DNA of 64,000 nucleotides from Metaphire vulgaris (Eukaryota > Annelida > Clitellata > Crassiclitellata > Megascolecidae): NCBI GenBank assembly GCA_018105865.1, contig CM030867.1:12483662-12547661 (forward strand), written 5' to 3'. Under the pieces are notes generated by a model, which saw only the letters and a list, made by a program, of their open reading frames with translations, was not told the origin of the DNA and did no database searches. The position numbers and the translations under genes are program-made. Below are positions 17,597 through 28,497 of the stretch, one piece after another; position 1 is the stretch's first letter; every line of letters starts with the position of its first letter.

Positions 17597-20500
17597 TCTG
17601 ACATGTATTACTGGTCAAACAACATGTCTGGTAGAAATGCAAGTTAAACAGTGAAAGGAGCATACAGGGATTTTCTATGAACAAGAGAATCCGTTAATGT
17701 CTTGCTTAATTGCTTAATGGTCGGTCAAATTACGTGACTTTTAAACAAAGTTGACGTGAACAGGAGCTAGACATGTTACATTACTGTTACAGTACATTAC
17801 ATGTGGCACTAACAGTTACTGATAGATTTTGTTGCAATAAGAGGTGAGTGACTTTCAAAAATGTGACTGCTGTGCTTGTGATTTCCATCTGTGGCTTATG
17901 CATTATAAATAAATAGAAATAAATACGTAGATAGTGCAACTGTTTGCTGTTTTTAGGAACTTGAAGATGAAAAAAGAATCAATCAAGCTGTGGATAAGAT
18001 GGATAAAAATGTTCATCATTTGCAGGATGACCTCATCCTCTTGAGAAAGGAAATTCGGTGTCATCTGAATAAAATGGCCGAGGATATCGCTGAGCTGCGG
18101 CGGTTTTACGATGAATTTGGAGACAGTGGAGCCGGAGTGCGGAAGCCTTTCAAATTCCAGTGTCTGTCGTGCGACCGGAAGCTTCTTGTCTCGCCTTCAG
18201 GGTACGTTAGTTTTTCTCATTGCTATGGGTGCTGTTGCTGGAAAAATAACCTATTGTCGTGCTGCGGAAGTCTTTGAACATTGACCTTGAAATGACCTTG
18301 ACTCTGACCCTGGTCTTTGCTGTTGAGGTGACCATCAGCCAATGCTTTATCCGTCATTGTGTCTTCTAACAATTTGCAATTAACGATATAAGGAACAAAT
18401 GATGATCAAATTTAACGAATTTTTGCAGACATTTCCACATTGGGAGTCTTTGAATGTCTTTATAACACCTTTTAATGTTTTTTCTGTCTTTATTTTAGAT
18501 TGAACTGATTTTGTTTGTCATTGAGTGTGATTTTAAGATAGTTTTCTATCTGACAATGTTTATAACTTTCCGTTGTTTTAGCCCTCCACCTGACTCGTGC
18601 CCTGAGGGTACCTCGGCAGCCCCAACAGGCTTTACGTCATTCCGATCAAAGCAGCCGTACATTTCGTATGAACTGGAAAATATACGCAACAGACAAAATG
18701 CGTTAGTATTTCGTTTTGATCCTTCCTCTATTAATATGGCAATTCAAAATTACTTGGCAATTAAAATTACATCAAAGCAAGCAATTTGCTTCACTTTGCC
18801 CGCAACCATAGATCTCTCGTTTTGTTTAGTCACACTGAATATTGAATAAACCTAATACAGTAATCGATGGAGAGGGACTAACAATGGTAAAAGATAAATG
18901 GATGAGTTTCATGTCTAGCTATTGCCACTAATGAGCTGGCAGAAAGCGACTATGATGATGATGATGATGAGTTGAACTGTATATCTGCTGTTAGCCGTAG
19001 TCTAAGTATCAATGCAGTTGCATGAATTAAAGTCTATCTCTGACAGGATACTGGTTCATTTATTGAACATGACCTGTGTGTTGCCTTCTTAGTACTTGCA
19101 GATTGACAGACAATTGACAGCCATGTGTGACTGATTACAAGTACAGTACCATTCCCTATTATTTGCTTATAATGGTAATTGCAATCTACTCTGTTTCTGT
19201 GTAGTTTTAATCATTTCAGTGATTGTTTGATCTTTGCATATACTTTCGTAGCTTCCTGCTTCCGAGACAGCTCACCAACTTTCAGCGATCAATCCTCGAG
19301 AGGCACATGGCAAGACTTAGAATGCGCGACTTTCGATCCTACTTCATGCAGTGTCTTAACGACTTACCAGAAGTGAAAATGGCCAAGTCTTATGACTGCA
19401 GGTTTGACATAATTACAATGAGCTGCTATTTCCTCAAAAGTTGTTTGCTGCAAGATATTTTAACGCACAGCTATTTATCTGCCTGACAATTGTTTCTGTT
19501 ATTCTGTGTTTAGTACAGCATACGAGATGGAAGCCCAGATGCCCGATGTGTACGCCCATTTGCCTCGTGGCTGTGGAGGATTGATGGGAGATCATGTGTT
19601 CCCACCTTCTGGAAATGTTGGGTAAGTGGTTGTCCAGTGCATCAGAAGTGTTCCTGTCATTTAATGTGTTGACAATGGTAATGACAATTTCAGAGAGTGA
19701 CGGTGTTGTTCTTGAGCAAGACTATTTTCATCTTGACTTGAAGGCGAAACTGTTGCTAATAGTTTCTTGACTTTATATTGAAGAGTGAATTCAGTGAATG
19801 AGAGTTTAAAGTTTAGAATGTCTGTCTTCAGAAATGGCAAAGGTGCTGAATATCTTGACATTTTTCACTCGAAACCAACACATAGTCATAGTGGTAAACA
19901 GGTAACAGAAAACTTCCCATGAAATATTCTCATTGCGACCTATTTATTTTAATAACACATGTGATTTGTTCTATAGCTAAACTTTGGTGATAATATGCCA
20001 TCTTACTTACCTGGCTATATTTATATTTGTCATGAATTATAGAAAATGAAGGCAGTTATTTTTGGGGTTGGATGTGTGTCGATATCTTCCAAATACTGCC
20101 ATTTGTCTTTGGCCATTTTTGATGTGCTTATTACGCTATAGAAATCATCTAGCTAATAATAATAATAATAATTTGTTATTCTAAATATTGTTTGATTTTT
20201 GATTTAACTTTTTAAGGTCTGAAATATGACTATTGTTGTTTTAAGGGCACAAAATTAGTCCCATCGAATATGGCTTCAGCCAAACACACGGGAACTGGCT
20301 CTAATTTCAGGTTTTGTATTAATGCTTTTGTTTTGATAAAAACGATGTCATGTAAAGCATCTGCTGTGGTCTCAATTACAAATTCAGCAGAAGAGATAGG
20401 CTTTGTTAAGTGGGTTGTCTTACTATGGTGCCTGGTGTATGATGCAAATGCAAAGTAAACATCAGTGATGCATTTTTGATCCATCATTTGTCCCAACAAT

Positions 20501-21150
20501 TCTATTCCTGGATACGGTTGCATTAATTAATCAATCATAGGCTGCTCTCGTCCATATTCCAATGTCATCTAATAAAGTTGTCTATTGCCTTCTGCTTCTG
20601 TATACTGTATTATTTCTTTTTTTAATTAAATGTCCACAATATGTTGGCTTATTTATTGCTATGACCCACAGCACCTCAAACTCAAGTTTGTTTAGCCATG
20701 TGTACAATTAGCTTCAAACATTTCTTTACAACATGTCCTTATAGAACATAATTTCCATTATTTTTCACCATATTTTATAAATGTTTTCACGATTGATAAA
20801 TAAGCCTTTTGTATTTCATAACTAGAAATCCTCGGGAGTCTCAGTCAACTTTTCACGCTCGCAGAAACATGCCATACGTGAAAAAAACAAAAAAATGCCA
20901 GCCGCTATTAGTAAGTTAAAACCCAGTTTGTGTCAATGTTGAAATCATAAACACCACAAAATAAAAGAGCCATTATTTCTTTGGCACTTTGTGTATATGG
21001 GAACTTATTCGTTGCGGATCTGATTTTTTGCAATGCGTTTTACAGAATGCTGACGATGCTAAGGAAACGTCAGAAGACAACTCGGAGCACGTCATTCAAC
21101 CAGTGCCACCAACAACACCACACGACTTGACTGTTGCAAATGTCAGTTGA
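11277..21150 (+). CDS. QRICH2-like protein (DUF4795 family), complete, 14 exons
   Basis: Predicted sperm-flagellum-associated protein by family. Exons in phase: 11277-12338, 12998-13099, 13542-13700, 14508-14553, 14939-15006, 15575-16168, 16752-16871, 17411-17512, 17957-18201, 18582-18701, 19252-19401, 19514-19621, 20826-20910, 21046-21150 (TGA), about 1021 codons. The N-terminus VSLGQMVDLALNSPDVGTV and the MWQNMQLARKLEA block resemble the QRICH2 N-terminal region. Exon 1 then carries a Gly/Arg/Gln-rich stretch (about residues 200-340). The middle exons are coiled-coil-like. The C-terminus has FKFQCLSCDRKL, typical of DUF4795, followed by YELENIRNRQ. The start of exon 6 is uncertain: 15575 and 15677 both keep frame. 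The gene faces synaptogyrin tail-to-tail. AATAAA occurs at 22099 but it is far from the stop and unproven. Confidence 0.88.
11900..12262 (+). repeat. GGA-rich coding minisatellite in QRICH2-like exon 1
   Basis: Imperfect tandem units, mostly GGAGGAGGA spaced by CA-GGC-type codons, encode repeats such as GGGGQGREAQA and AGGGGAKAGGGG. Mammalian QRICH2 carries Gln-rich repeats at a comparable point; here the composition is Gly-rich. All reverse-strand frames through it are shadows. Confidence 0.85.
13175..13385 (+). repeat. Dispersed repeat A, copy 1
   Basis: Shares blocks in the same order with 36455-36665: AAAATCAGTG, CTGTCCAGA, TTTGTGGCACT, CTACAAGAGATT and TGGTTCAGTGTTG. It lies in a QRICH2-like intron. 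The element type is unknown. Confidence 0.6.
13797..13935 (+). repeat. Dispersed repeat with (AAT)n tail, copy 2
   Basis: A GTGCTCTATAAATTGTCTTG phrase followed by about 70 bp of AAT. Same arrangement as at 996-1061. Lies in a QRICH2-like intron. Confidence 0.65.
14786..14861. mobile_element. 76-bp hAT-type MITE with perfect 8-bp target duplication
   Basis: Ends are CATGGGCGTATTTAG and, inverted, CAGTGGCGTATTCAG. They are flanked on both sides by ATTCAGGC (14778-14785 and 14862-14869), an 8-bp duplication as made by hAT transposases. No coding capacity. Lies in a QRICH2-like intron. Confidence 0.82.
15580..15670 (+). repeat. GCAGAAAAGA-type short tandem repeat at exon 6 acceptor
   Basis: Imperfect 9-12 bp units containing CAGAAAAG repeat about seven times. 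Each contains an AG that could act as acceptor, so the exact start of QRICH2-like exon 6 is ambiguous, and Lys/Glu-rich length variants are possible. Confidence 0.75.
16641..16706 (+). repeat. (GAT)n microsatellite
   Basis: About 22 GAT units in a QRICH2-like intron. Confidence 0.95.
17546..17594 (+). repeat. (CT)n microsatellite
   Basis: About 48 bp of CT, in the QRICH2-like intron directly after exon 17411-17512. Confidence 0.95.
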
Positions 21151-22936
21151 ATTATGTCGTCACCAAAGCAGATGACTTTTAACAGTTGACGTTCTTCAAT
21201 GCACACATTTGAAATATTAATATGAAATATTAAAAAACCTCAATTATCTGTTTATAACGAAGCATGAAGTTAACTAATTATAACGCCTGTAACTTAATAT
21301 AATTGGTCTAAATCGCATTTCAAATGATGAAATAGTTCCAAGCTTATGTAAAGAAATAGAAATTTAAACTGTTCTGTATCTTTTCATGTAACCAACTGAG
21401 AAAATTAATGACTGCATAAACATAAAAATTAAGTTTATTTATTACGGTCCATTTAGCACTGCTATGTTTTAACAATCAATTGAAACAGAGCCAATAATGA
21501 CACCACTGATCCAATGCTCCAAATCACACATTTGCTGGTTACCGGTATCTGCTAGAATCAACTTATTAATATAACAGGGTGGTGCAAAAAAACCGGACTA
21601 GACACATTTAAGTTTGCATTTAATATACCGGTAGTCCTTTTGCGCCACCCTGTATATTCTGAGTTTTGTCTTTTCACACAGCATTTCAAACCAAGCTTCT
21701 ACATTGTGTAATACCATACAGCAATTGTACTTAGAGATCAACAGAAAGTCAATACAATGTCTACAACAAGCGCTCATAAATACAACAATACAATGAGAGT
21801 GTAGACATTACTGGGTAAGTGAAACAGTTCAGTCACAATATCAAACATTTTGCTAACTACGCACAACAGCTGAAACTCCCTTAAGTAAGTAAGGTAATTT
21901 GGATGGAATGCAGGTTCTTTAATTATCTGCTTAGGCACTTTTATTTTTCCAAAATTTGTGCTATTTCAAAACATGCAAAATGTTCGGATATGGCTTTGGT
22001 GTTGAATTTGCATTTGATAGGATTTCAGTTAGATGTTTAACAGACTTACATGCAGACAGAACGAGTGCAAAACAATGAAAAAAGCGCTACCATACTTCAA
22101 TAAACTAATATATATATATAATTGTTTAACATTAGACAATACGACCTATGCAAACAAAAATCAAATTGCTAATGACTTTTCCCAGCAGCCATCAATGTCA
22201 CAAATCTAGAAATTGCAATTGACAAATAAGCCAAAATATAAGGCAAAAAATAATGGAGGCTGAAAAGTCTAGTTTCTAATAAAAGAAAACCGGACAGAAA
22301 CATAATGATGGCAAATGAAATATTGAAAAAAGTATCGATTATGTATACCAGGTGAAAATAACACCAACTTTAATGGTATTGCTGTAGCTCACAAATTGAT
22401 GCACACATTGTTTTCACTCCAACATTCTGTGTGAGTCACACGTCTTTACAATGCAAACTTCAGCTGAATATCTCAAGCACTTACTGTGCATTATACAAGT
22501 TTGCCCACTAGACATTGATGTATATTATAAAAATCACAATATATATATGGTCATATTATTACAGCTTCGAGATGTATTTTTAAAGCATACATGTCACCAT
22601 TCTCATGCATAAGCCAATCACAGTACATGTAATTTCTAATCACTGGTTCAAAATATTGACCTCAAAGACATTCACCGATAAGTAATGATCAAATCCCGTG
22701 TTTGATCACAGAAATGCAAAACACTGCACATAGAATGAAAGTCTTAAGCATTACAATTTCAAATAACTTCACAAACTCTCAATGTGACACAAAACCATCT
22801 GCGTATTTAATGTCTCAATGCAAAAATCTATATTCTCAATTAACAAAATATCAATGTTTCCTGCATGGACAGTCGCACTCATCTTCATGCGCCAAACACA
22901 GATGGGTTTAACAGGAAGATGACGAGTGGAGTGTTG
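21151..22936. other. Convergent 3' region between QRICH2-like and synaptogyrin
   Basis: No coding frame. It probably holds the 3' UTRs of the two tail-to-tail genes. Plus-strand AATAAA motifs lie at 22099 and about 22277. Minus-strand AATAAA (TTTATT on plus) lies at about 21434-21443. Which are used cannot be told. Confidence 0.55.
21578..21654. mobile_element. ~75-bp MITE with ACAGGGTGG-type inverted termini
   Basis: ACAGGGTGGTGCAAAA at the left pairs with an inverted TTTTGCGCCACCCTGT at the right. AT-rich TA dinucleotides flank the ends, which would suit a Tc1/mariner-like origin. Too short to code. It sits in the shared 3' region. Confidence 0.65.
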
Positions 22937-24291
22937 TCAAGGCAACTGACCCCCGCGTGGATCAGCAAACTGGTCGGATGGATAACCGAAATCTGGTTGG
23001 CTGCTTAGATTCTCGGATACACCAGCGCGATATCGCATGACTGCCAGAACCGTTAATGCAATCTGAAAAATCGAGCAACAAATAATGGAAAAAATCATTG
23101 TGTTCATTTTTTGAATTCTTTTCCATTTTGTGGAAATGCTGTTAATTATACAAATGCCAATGATCTCTCTACAGATTAGCAGAATTTCAATGAAGCTTTA
23201 ACATCTTCCATTTAAAATAGGAAATTCAATTATCAAATTTCAACACGTGCAACATGAAATTTGACTTACAAAGATTCCAATATTGAAGAAAGAAAAGGCA
23301 ATCGCTGCTTCCACTCCAGCTTTACCAAAGAATTCTGGATCATAATGACTCCTCCAGGAGTTCGTCATGTAACAGAAGCAGACGAAATACAAGAAAGACC
23401 AAATGCCTAAATACAAAGCACAGAAAAAAAACAGAAGTATCTCATCACAACACTGGCCAACAAAAGCTATATTCTGGCTTCTCTTTTTCTGATCTGTCAA
23501 TTACCATCAATTATGACTATTTTGTCAACTTTTAGTTTTTGGTACAATAATTATGAATGGACAATAAGAGATATTGATTGCATGATATCTGCTTAATTAC
23601 TTTAATCTGTATTGAGCATAACTGTATTCAGCCATTCTTACATGCAGTCACGATGTCTGCAATGACAATGTATTTCCTCCGCATGACATTGCTGATATTA
23701 TCAAACAATCCATCAAGAACAAGGAAAACAGCTGCTATGAGAAATGCAGTGATGCCAACAAAAGTGCCGTAGCCACAGGCTCCCTGTGGTCCGTCGTTCA
23801 TACAGGTACCTTTCTCGTATCCTTGACTTTGTATACATCCAAACACAACAATTGAAAACACCTAAGAACAAAACATCTATACTTCATAACAAAAAATTCC
23901 ATATAAATAACACAGATCTACATCAGCAATACTGTTGATAAACTTTAACAGTTACAGCTGCCTGTAAAGTCAAACAGGAAACTTGTTTTTTTAACTTCCC
24001 AGCAGTAAAGGTCACTGTTACTAAATGTTTACCCCTCTACTGTAACCATGAAAACTGATACATGACAAGAGGCAGCATTATGTCAATGTCTATAACAATA
24101 AGATTAAAATTATACATTGAATAGCATCATCCATAAGATTTTTCTGATCAAATAAGCCTTTTATGTGGACAGGAAATGCTGGAATAGTGTTCATTGCCAA
24201 TGCCAGTGGTTCTTAACCTGGGTTCGATCCTAGGGGTTCGGTGAGTCAGTCTCAGGGTTTCAGCGGAGTGAGTTCAAAACATGCATCAATG

Positions 24292-24354
<63 letters not shown>

Positions 24355-24940
24355 CATAAAGAAGGGTTTGGTGAATGCGCATATGAATCTGGTGGGGTTC
24401 AGTAACTCAAACAAGGTTAAGAACCATTGGTCTATACTATAGATAAAACATCTCATTACTCATAGTCACTAAAAAAAGAAAATCCTTCTAGTTAATCTAA
24501 ACTTAAAGGACAAATCTTCTCCGGCTAAAAAGCTATTATGCTGTGGTGTTGCTGCAGAGGATGGAAAATTTTGGCTCACTTCATAACTGCTTTGATTTTG
24601 CAAACGTTTGTCCGATTCTCAGATCCACTTCATATGACTTCATCACCATTCTTCAACTTTAAATGCTGTCTTTGCAACATATGCTATCATGTGGTTTTCC
24701 CCCAGGCAAGCATTTTCAGCCAGTGAAAGTCTCAACCAATAGTCAAATAGTAAAGAAAAGCATCGTTGTTCTTACGAATGCAAACAGGCGCACTATCACT
24801 TGTGGCTTCTTGAAGAAATCAGTCACTTGGAAGCGCCCAGTGGCCCCACCGGACCCGTAGGCACTCGCAGTGGCTCCGCCGCCGCTGCCTACGCCACCGG
24901 TCCCTGCGCCGTGCCCAGCGTCGTCGTACAGACCGTCCAT
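22937..24940 (-). CDS. Synaptogyrin, complete, 4 exons
   Basis: Tetraspan MARVEL protein of synaptic and other small vesicles. Minus-strand exons: 24940-24776, 23861-23642, 23406-23270, 23062-22937 (TGA), giving about 215 aa, close to the family norm. The cytoplasmic N-terminus is Gly-rich, followed by FFKKPQVIVRLFAF at the start of membrane segment 1, then VFSIVVFG. A luminal loop with two Cys (GTCMNDGPQGACGYG) precedes segment 2 (FLIAAVFLVLDGLF). Segment 3 contains SFLYFVCFCYMTNSW and segment 4 AAIAFSFFNIGIF followed by ALTVLAVMRYRAG. The C-terminal tail is short and ends GGQLP. ATG 24940 is preferred over the in-frame one at 24979 because the first residues MDGLYDD suit the family; a 13-residue extension is possible. 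Intron 1 carries a hAT MITE; a foldback element begins 99 bp upstream of the ATG. Confidence 0.94.
24204..24429. mobile_element. hAT-like MITE with internal (TA)n
   Basis: The left end CAGTGGTTCTTAACCTGGG pairs with an inverted right end CAAGGTTAAGAACCATTG. The interior holds a (TA)n tract at 24295-24348. The flanking 8-mers agree at only 5 of 8 positions, so target duplication is decayed or absent. The termini resemble hAT elements. Lies in synaptogyrin intron 1. Confidence 0.75.
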
Positions 24941-25039
24941 CGTCAAGTCACGAATAAAACGACCGAATATATTATTCACAAACTAAAAAATTAACTCAGT
25001 TTATTGTCCAATTAAAGGATTACATCCTATTTCAAGATA

Positions 25040-25498
25040 AACGCCCTGGTTAGAGATACGTAATTCGTATCTTTAGCATAGGGGTTATAGATACGTAATT
25101 CGTATCTTTAGCATAGGGGTTATAGATACGTAATTCGTATCTTTAGCATAAGGGAAGTAGATACGTAATTCTTATCTTTAGCATAAGGGTTATAGATCCG
25201 TAATTCGGATCTTTAGCATAAGGGTTATAGATAAGTCATTCGGAACGTATATTTAGACCATATGCTTTAATATCAAATTAGTAATAATTTAAATAAAGGG
25301 GGCATGACTACCTACGGGTCTGCGCCCCCTTATAATATGCATGTAATGCTGTTTATCTGTCAAATATTCATATAGTCATCACGCGACGCCGTCTGTCTCT
25401 TTTCGGTCAGGTGGCGCACCAGGACAACAACATTCTAACCCTCCCGCGTCAGCAGGTGGGCGATGGTGTGTCCCAATGTTTTATCCAGGCCCGTTAGA
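25040..25498 (+). repeat. Left inverted arm of the foldback element
   Basis: Five 35-bp units up to about 25222, the fourth and fifth carrying substitutions in the palindrome, then a decayed unit. About 230 bp of single-copy arm follows, ending CCCGTTAGA. Almost identical to the reverse complement of 27826-28319. Confidence 0.93.
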
Positions 25499-25990
25499 TA
25501 CGTTTCGGTCCTAATCGGTACGTTTCGGTCCTATTCGGTATGTTTCGGTCCTATTCGGTCCTATTAGGTACGTTTCGGTCCTAATCGGTACGTTTCGGTC
25601 CTATTCGGTACGTTTCGGTCCTATTCGGTCCTATTAGGTACGTTTCGGTCCTAATCTGTACGTTTCGGTCCTATTCGGTCCTATTAGGTACGTTTCGGTC
25701 CTAATCTGTACGTTTCGGTCCTATTCGGTACGTTTCGGTCCTATTCGGTACGTTTCGGTCCTATTCGGTCCTATTAGGTACGTTTTGGTCCGAATCGGTG
25801 CGTTTCGGTCCTATTAGGTACGTTTCGGTCCTAATCGGTGAGTTTCGGCCCTATTCGGTACGTATCGCTCCTATTCGGTCCTATTAGGTACGTTTCGGTC
25901 CTAATCGGTACGTTTCGGCCCTATTCGGTACGTTTCGGTCTTAATCGGTCCTATCCGGTCCTATTCGATACGTTTCGGTCCTACTCGGTA
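25499..25990 (+). repeat. Minisatellite 1 in foldback core
   Basis: About 20 copies of a 20-bp unit of the form TACGTTTCGGTCCTATTCGG. Some copies carry an extra 10-bp TCCTATTCGG or TCCTATTAGG step, giving a higher-order pattern. Not a CRISPR array: there are no unique spacers. Confidence 0.92.
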
Positions 25991-26266
25991 CCCGTGCTGG
26001 GTGGCCCCCGTGCTGGCTGGCACCCATGGCACCCGTGCTGGCTGGCACCCGTGCTGGCTGGCACCCTTGCTGGCTGGCACCCGCGCTGGCTGGCACCCGT
26101 GCTGGTTGGCACCCGTGCTGGCTGGCACCCGTGCTGGCTGGCACCCGTGCTGGCTGGCACCCGTGCTGGCTGGCACCCGTGCTGGCTGGCACCCGTGCTG
26201 GCTGGCACCCGTGCTGGGTGGCCCCCGTGCTGGCTGGCAACCATGGCACCCGTGCTGGCTGGCTTA
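25991..26266 (+). repeat. Minisatellite 2 in foldback core (16-bp unit)
   Basis: About 15 copies of the 16-bp unit CCCGTGCTGGCTGGCA. Because 16 is not a multiple of 3 and the unit has no stop codon, all frames stay open on both strands. The AGWHPCWLAP-type and ASQHGCQPARVP-type frames are artefacts. Confidence 0.93.
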
Positions 26267-26336
26267 GGAGTCACATGCTCGGCCGACCAAAAATTTTTAT
26301 ACCGTATTATTTTTCTGCGGATGGATGGATGGGCGC

Positions 26337-26479
26337 CATGGGCGTCCGGAAGGGGATGCAAGGGTGAAATTGCACCCCATGGAAAAAAATGAGGCGTTAT
26401 GAAAAAGTAAAATTACTTGTTTCTTTCGTCACAAGACCTTGTTTTGCACCCCATTCATAAATTTCTGCGGACGCCCATG
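26337..26479. mobile_element. 143-bp inverted-repeat MITE inside the foldback core
   Basis: CATGGGCGTCCGGA at the left pairs with TGCGGACGCCCATG at the right. No coding capacity. Family not identified. Confidence 0.65.
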
Positions 26480-26829
26480 ATGGACGCCGAAATCGGATCT
26501 AAGGTAGGGAAAAGAAAGAATTAGGCCTAAGGAGCAACTGAAAACTGCCCTCATATACTGACTATGTAGGTCTAACTAATTTAAGTAAGGGAAAAATAAG
26601 CGACGACCTATATTTGTTTGTCAGGATTTTCGGAATGTTCGGCTGGTAACGCCCCAATGCTTACGGCTATATAAAAATAGTTCATTAGGCCTCTAAAATA
26701 CAATAATACAATTATAAACTCAAAATTAGTTTGGCTTAGCGTTATTTTGGGGGCCCGGTGTGTGTCCATGATTGGGGGCCCCTTAACCGTAAAAAGGCTG
26801 ACGAGCAAAAAAAGAAAGCTTTTCCTACT

Positions 26830-27045
26830 AATTGTACAATTCGCGACTCCTCTTTGGGGGCACGTCACAAGACTCCCTCAGCTGCACTTCAACTAGCAGC
26901 GCCACTTCGAGACAGAGACATTAAGATGTCAGGATGGATTCGTCCACGAGGCAGACCACCAATCACTTGGCTTCACCAAATCCATGAGGACTGTGGATTA
27001 CCGGTGTTCGAAGCCTTCCAATGTGCGCAGAATAGACAGTTATGA
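26830..27045 (+). pseudogene. LINE ORF2 C-terminal fragment in foldback core
   Basis: A plus-strand frame includes GWIRPRGRPPITWLHQI and AFQCAQNRQL, the usual tail of CR1/Jockey/RTE-type LINE proteins. The frame ends at TGA where family members normally have Trp, so it looks inactivated. A different part of a LINE protein lies 0.6 kb further on. Confidence 0.75.
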
Positions 27046-27618
27046 CGTATAATAATAATTACAGTTGCGTGAGCAGTGTTGGATAATATAGTACTGCACA
27101 TGACTGTAGACCACTCTTGAGAACTAATCCACCCCCAAATTGTGGGATTTTCTATTTTTTGTAGGGGGCAAGTTTTAAAAAAATAGCGTCGCCACGGGGG
27201 AGTAAATGGCGGCAAATGCCCCCCCCACCCAACCTGCCCTCAGACAACCTTCCAGATTCGCGCAAATCCGTTGTGTGTGTGTGGGGGGTTGGGGTTGGGG
27301 TAAAGAATCTGGCACTCCAGCCCCTTCTCCTAACACAAAATTCCTGGCGACGCCACTGTGTAGGTTTTAGGTTTGATTGAGTGTTTAGTGGAATCTGACG
27401 ATCGATTAGAATTTCCGTTGACAGGTTTCTCCTCTTCTTCGCTTCGTCGATTTCTTTGAAATATTTCGATTTTTGTCGCTTTTCTTCGTCGTCTGTCTTA
27501 ATAACAGGAACAGTATTGGGGTCGACTGACCGGAGAGCGGTGGACGATGACGAGTGGGGCCATCACTGGAAGAGACGCCAGTTGACCGCTTAAAAGGCCT
27601 CTCTTTCTCTCTCTTCAG

Positions 27619-27790
27619 TATAATGGTCTGTTCGAATCATATAGGCATTTAATGAAATTTATTAATAAAAAAGCACTTTTAAGCATTTATTTTACAATGA
27701 TTCACCCATACCTAACATATTGTTATATTATTTGGGGTCTTAGTTATAAATGTATTACTTATAAGATTAAAAATATTCCATCCCCTACAA
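27619..27790 (+). pseudogene. LINE reverse transcriptase thumb-region fragment in foldback core
   Basis: The frame contains LLSIYFTMIHPYLTYCYIIW, the conserved segment downstream of the reverse-transcriptase catalytic core in CR1/L2/Jockey-type LINEs. It is truncated on both sides and abuts the right inverted arm. Confidence 0.82.
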
Positions 27791-27825
27791 TGTTGACGTC
27801 AGGTTGTCGCCATATAGGATCTCCC

Positions 27826-28319
27826 TCTAACGGGCCTGGATAAAACATTGGGACACACCATCGCCCACCTGCTGACGCGGGAGGGTTAGAAAGTTGTTGT
27901 CCTGGTGCGCCACCTGACCGAAAAGAGACAGACGGCGTCGCGTGATGACTATATGAATATTTGACAGATAAACAGCATTACATGCATATTATAAGGGGGC
28001 GCAGACCCGTAGGTAGTCATGCCCCCTTTATTTAAATTATTACTAATTTGATATTAAAGCATATGGTCTAAATATACGTTCCGAATGACGTATCTATAAC
28101 CCTTATGCTAAAGATACGAATTACGTATCTATAACCCTTATGCTAAAGATACGAATTACGTATCTATAACCCCTATGCTAAAGATACGAATTACGTATCT
28201 ATAACCCCTATGCTAAAGATACGAATTACGTATCTATAACCCCTATGCTAAAGATACGAATTACGTATCTATAACCCCTATGCTAAAGATACGAATTACG
28301 TATCTCTAACCAGGGCGTT
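27826..28319 (-). repeat. Right inverted arm of the foldback element
   Basis: Reverse complement of the left arm with one extra 35-bp unit. Its six units are more uniform than those on the left, suggesting recent unit exchange or amplification on this side. Confidence 0.93.
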
Positions 28320-28497
28320 ATAAATAAAATACAACGCATAGATATAAGGCATTATCTAGAGTCTCTGTCATAGGATTTAGGTAGTCCAAAGTTGTAACAA
28401 CTTTGAGGTAGTCCAATGGCTTCTATGGCGCATTATTTAATGCATTTAATAATATTTTTATGCGCATCTATAGCACCATTTATAATAACCTCAGAAG

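Larger units (their letters stand above)
25040..28319. mobile_element. 3.28-kb foldback-type composite element
   Basis: Long inverted arms, left 25040-25498 (459 bp) and right 27826-28319 (494 bp), start with AACGCCCTGGTTAGAGATAC and are flanked by ATA on both sides. The outer part of each arm is a 35-bp tandem unit, each unit holding the palindrome GATACGTAATTCGTATC. The left arm has five units plus a decayed one; the right has six plus a decayed one. The 35-bp length difference equals one unit. Between the arms lie two unrelated minisatellites (25499-25990, 25991-26266), a small MITE, and fragments of two LINE reverse-transcriptase genes. No transposase was found. The structure matches the foldback class in layout; family membership is inference. 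Confidence 0.88.

Noticed and set aside
25499..26266. Possible CRISPR-like array
   Set aside because: Units are contiguous tandem copies without unique spacers, and the genome is eukaryotic.
25838..26392. Long repetitive ORFs on both strands (AGWHPCWLAP and QHGCQPARVPAS types)
   Set aside because: A 16-bp stop-free minisatellite keeps every frame open; this is an arithmetic effect, not coding.
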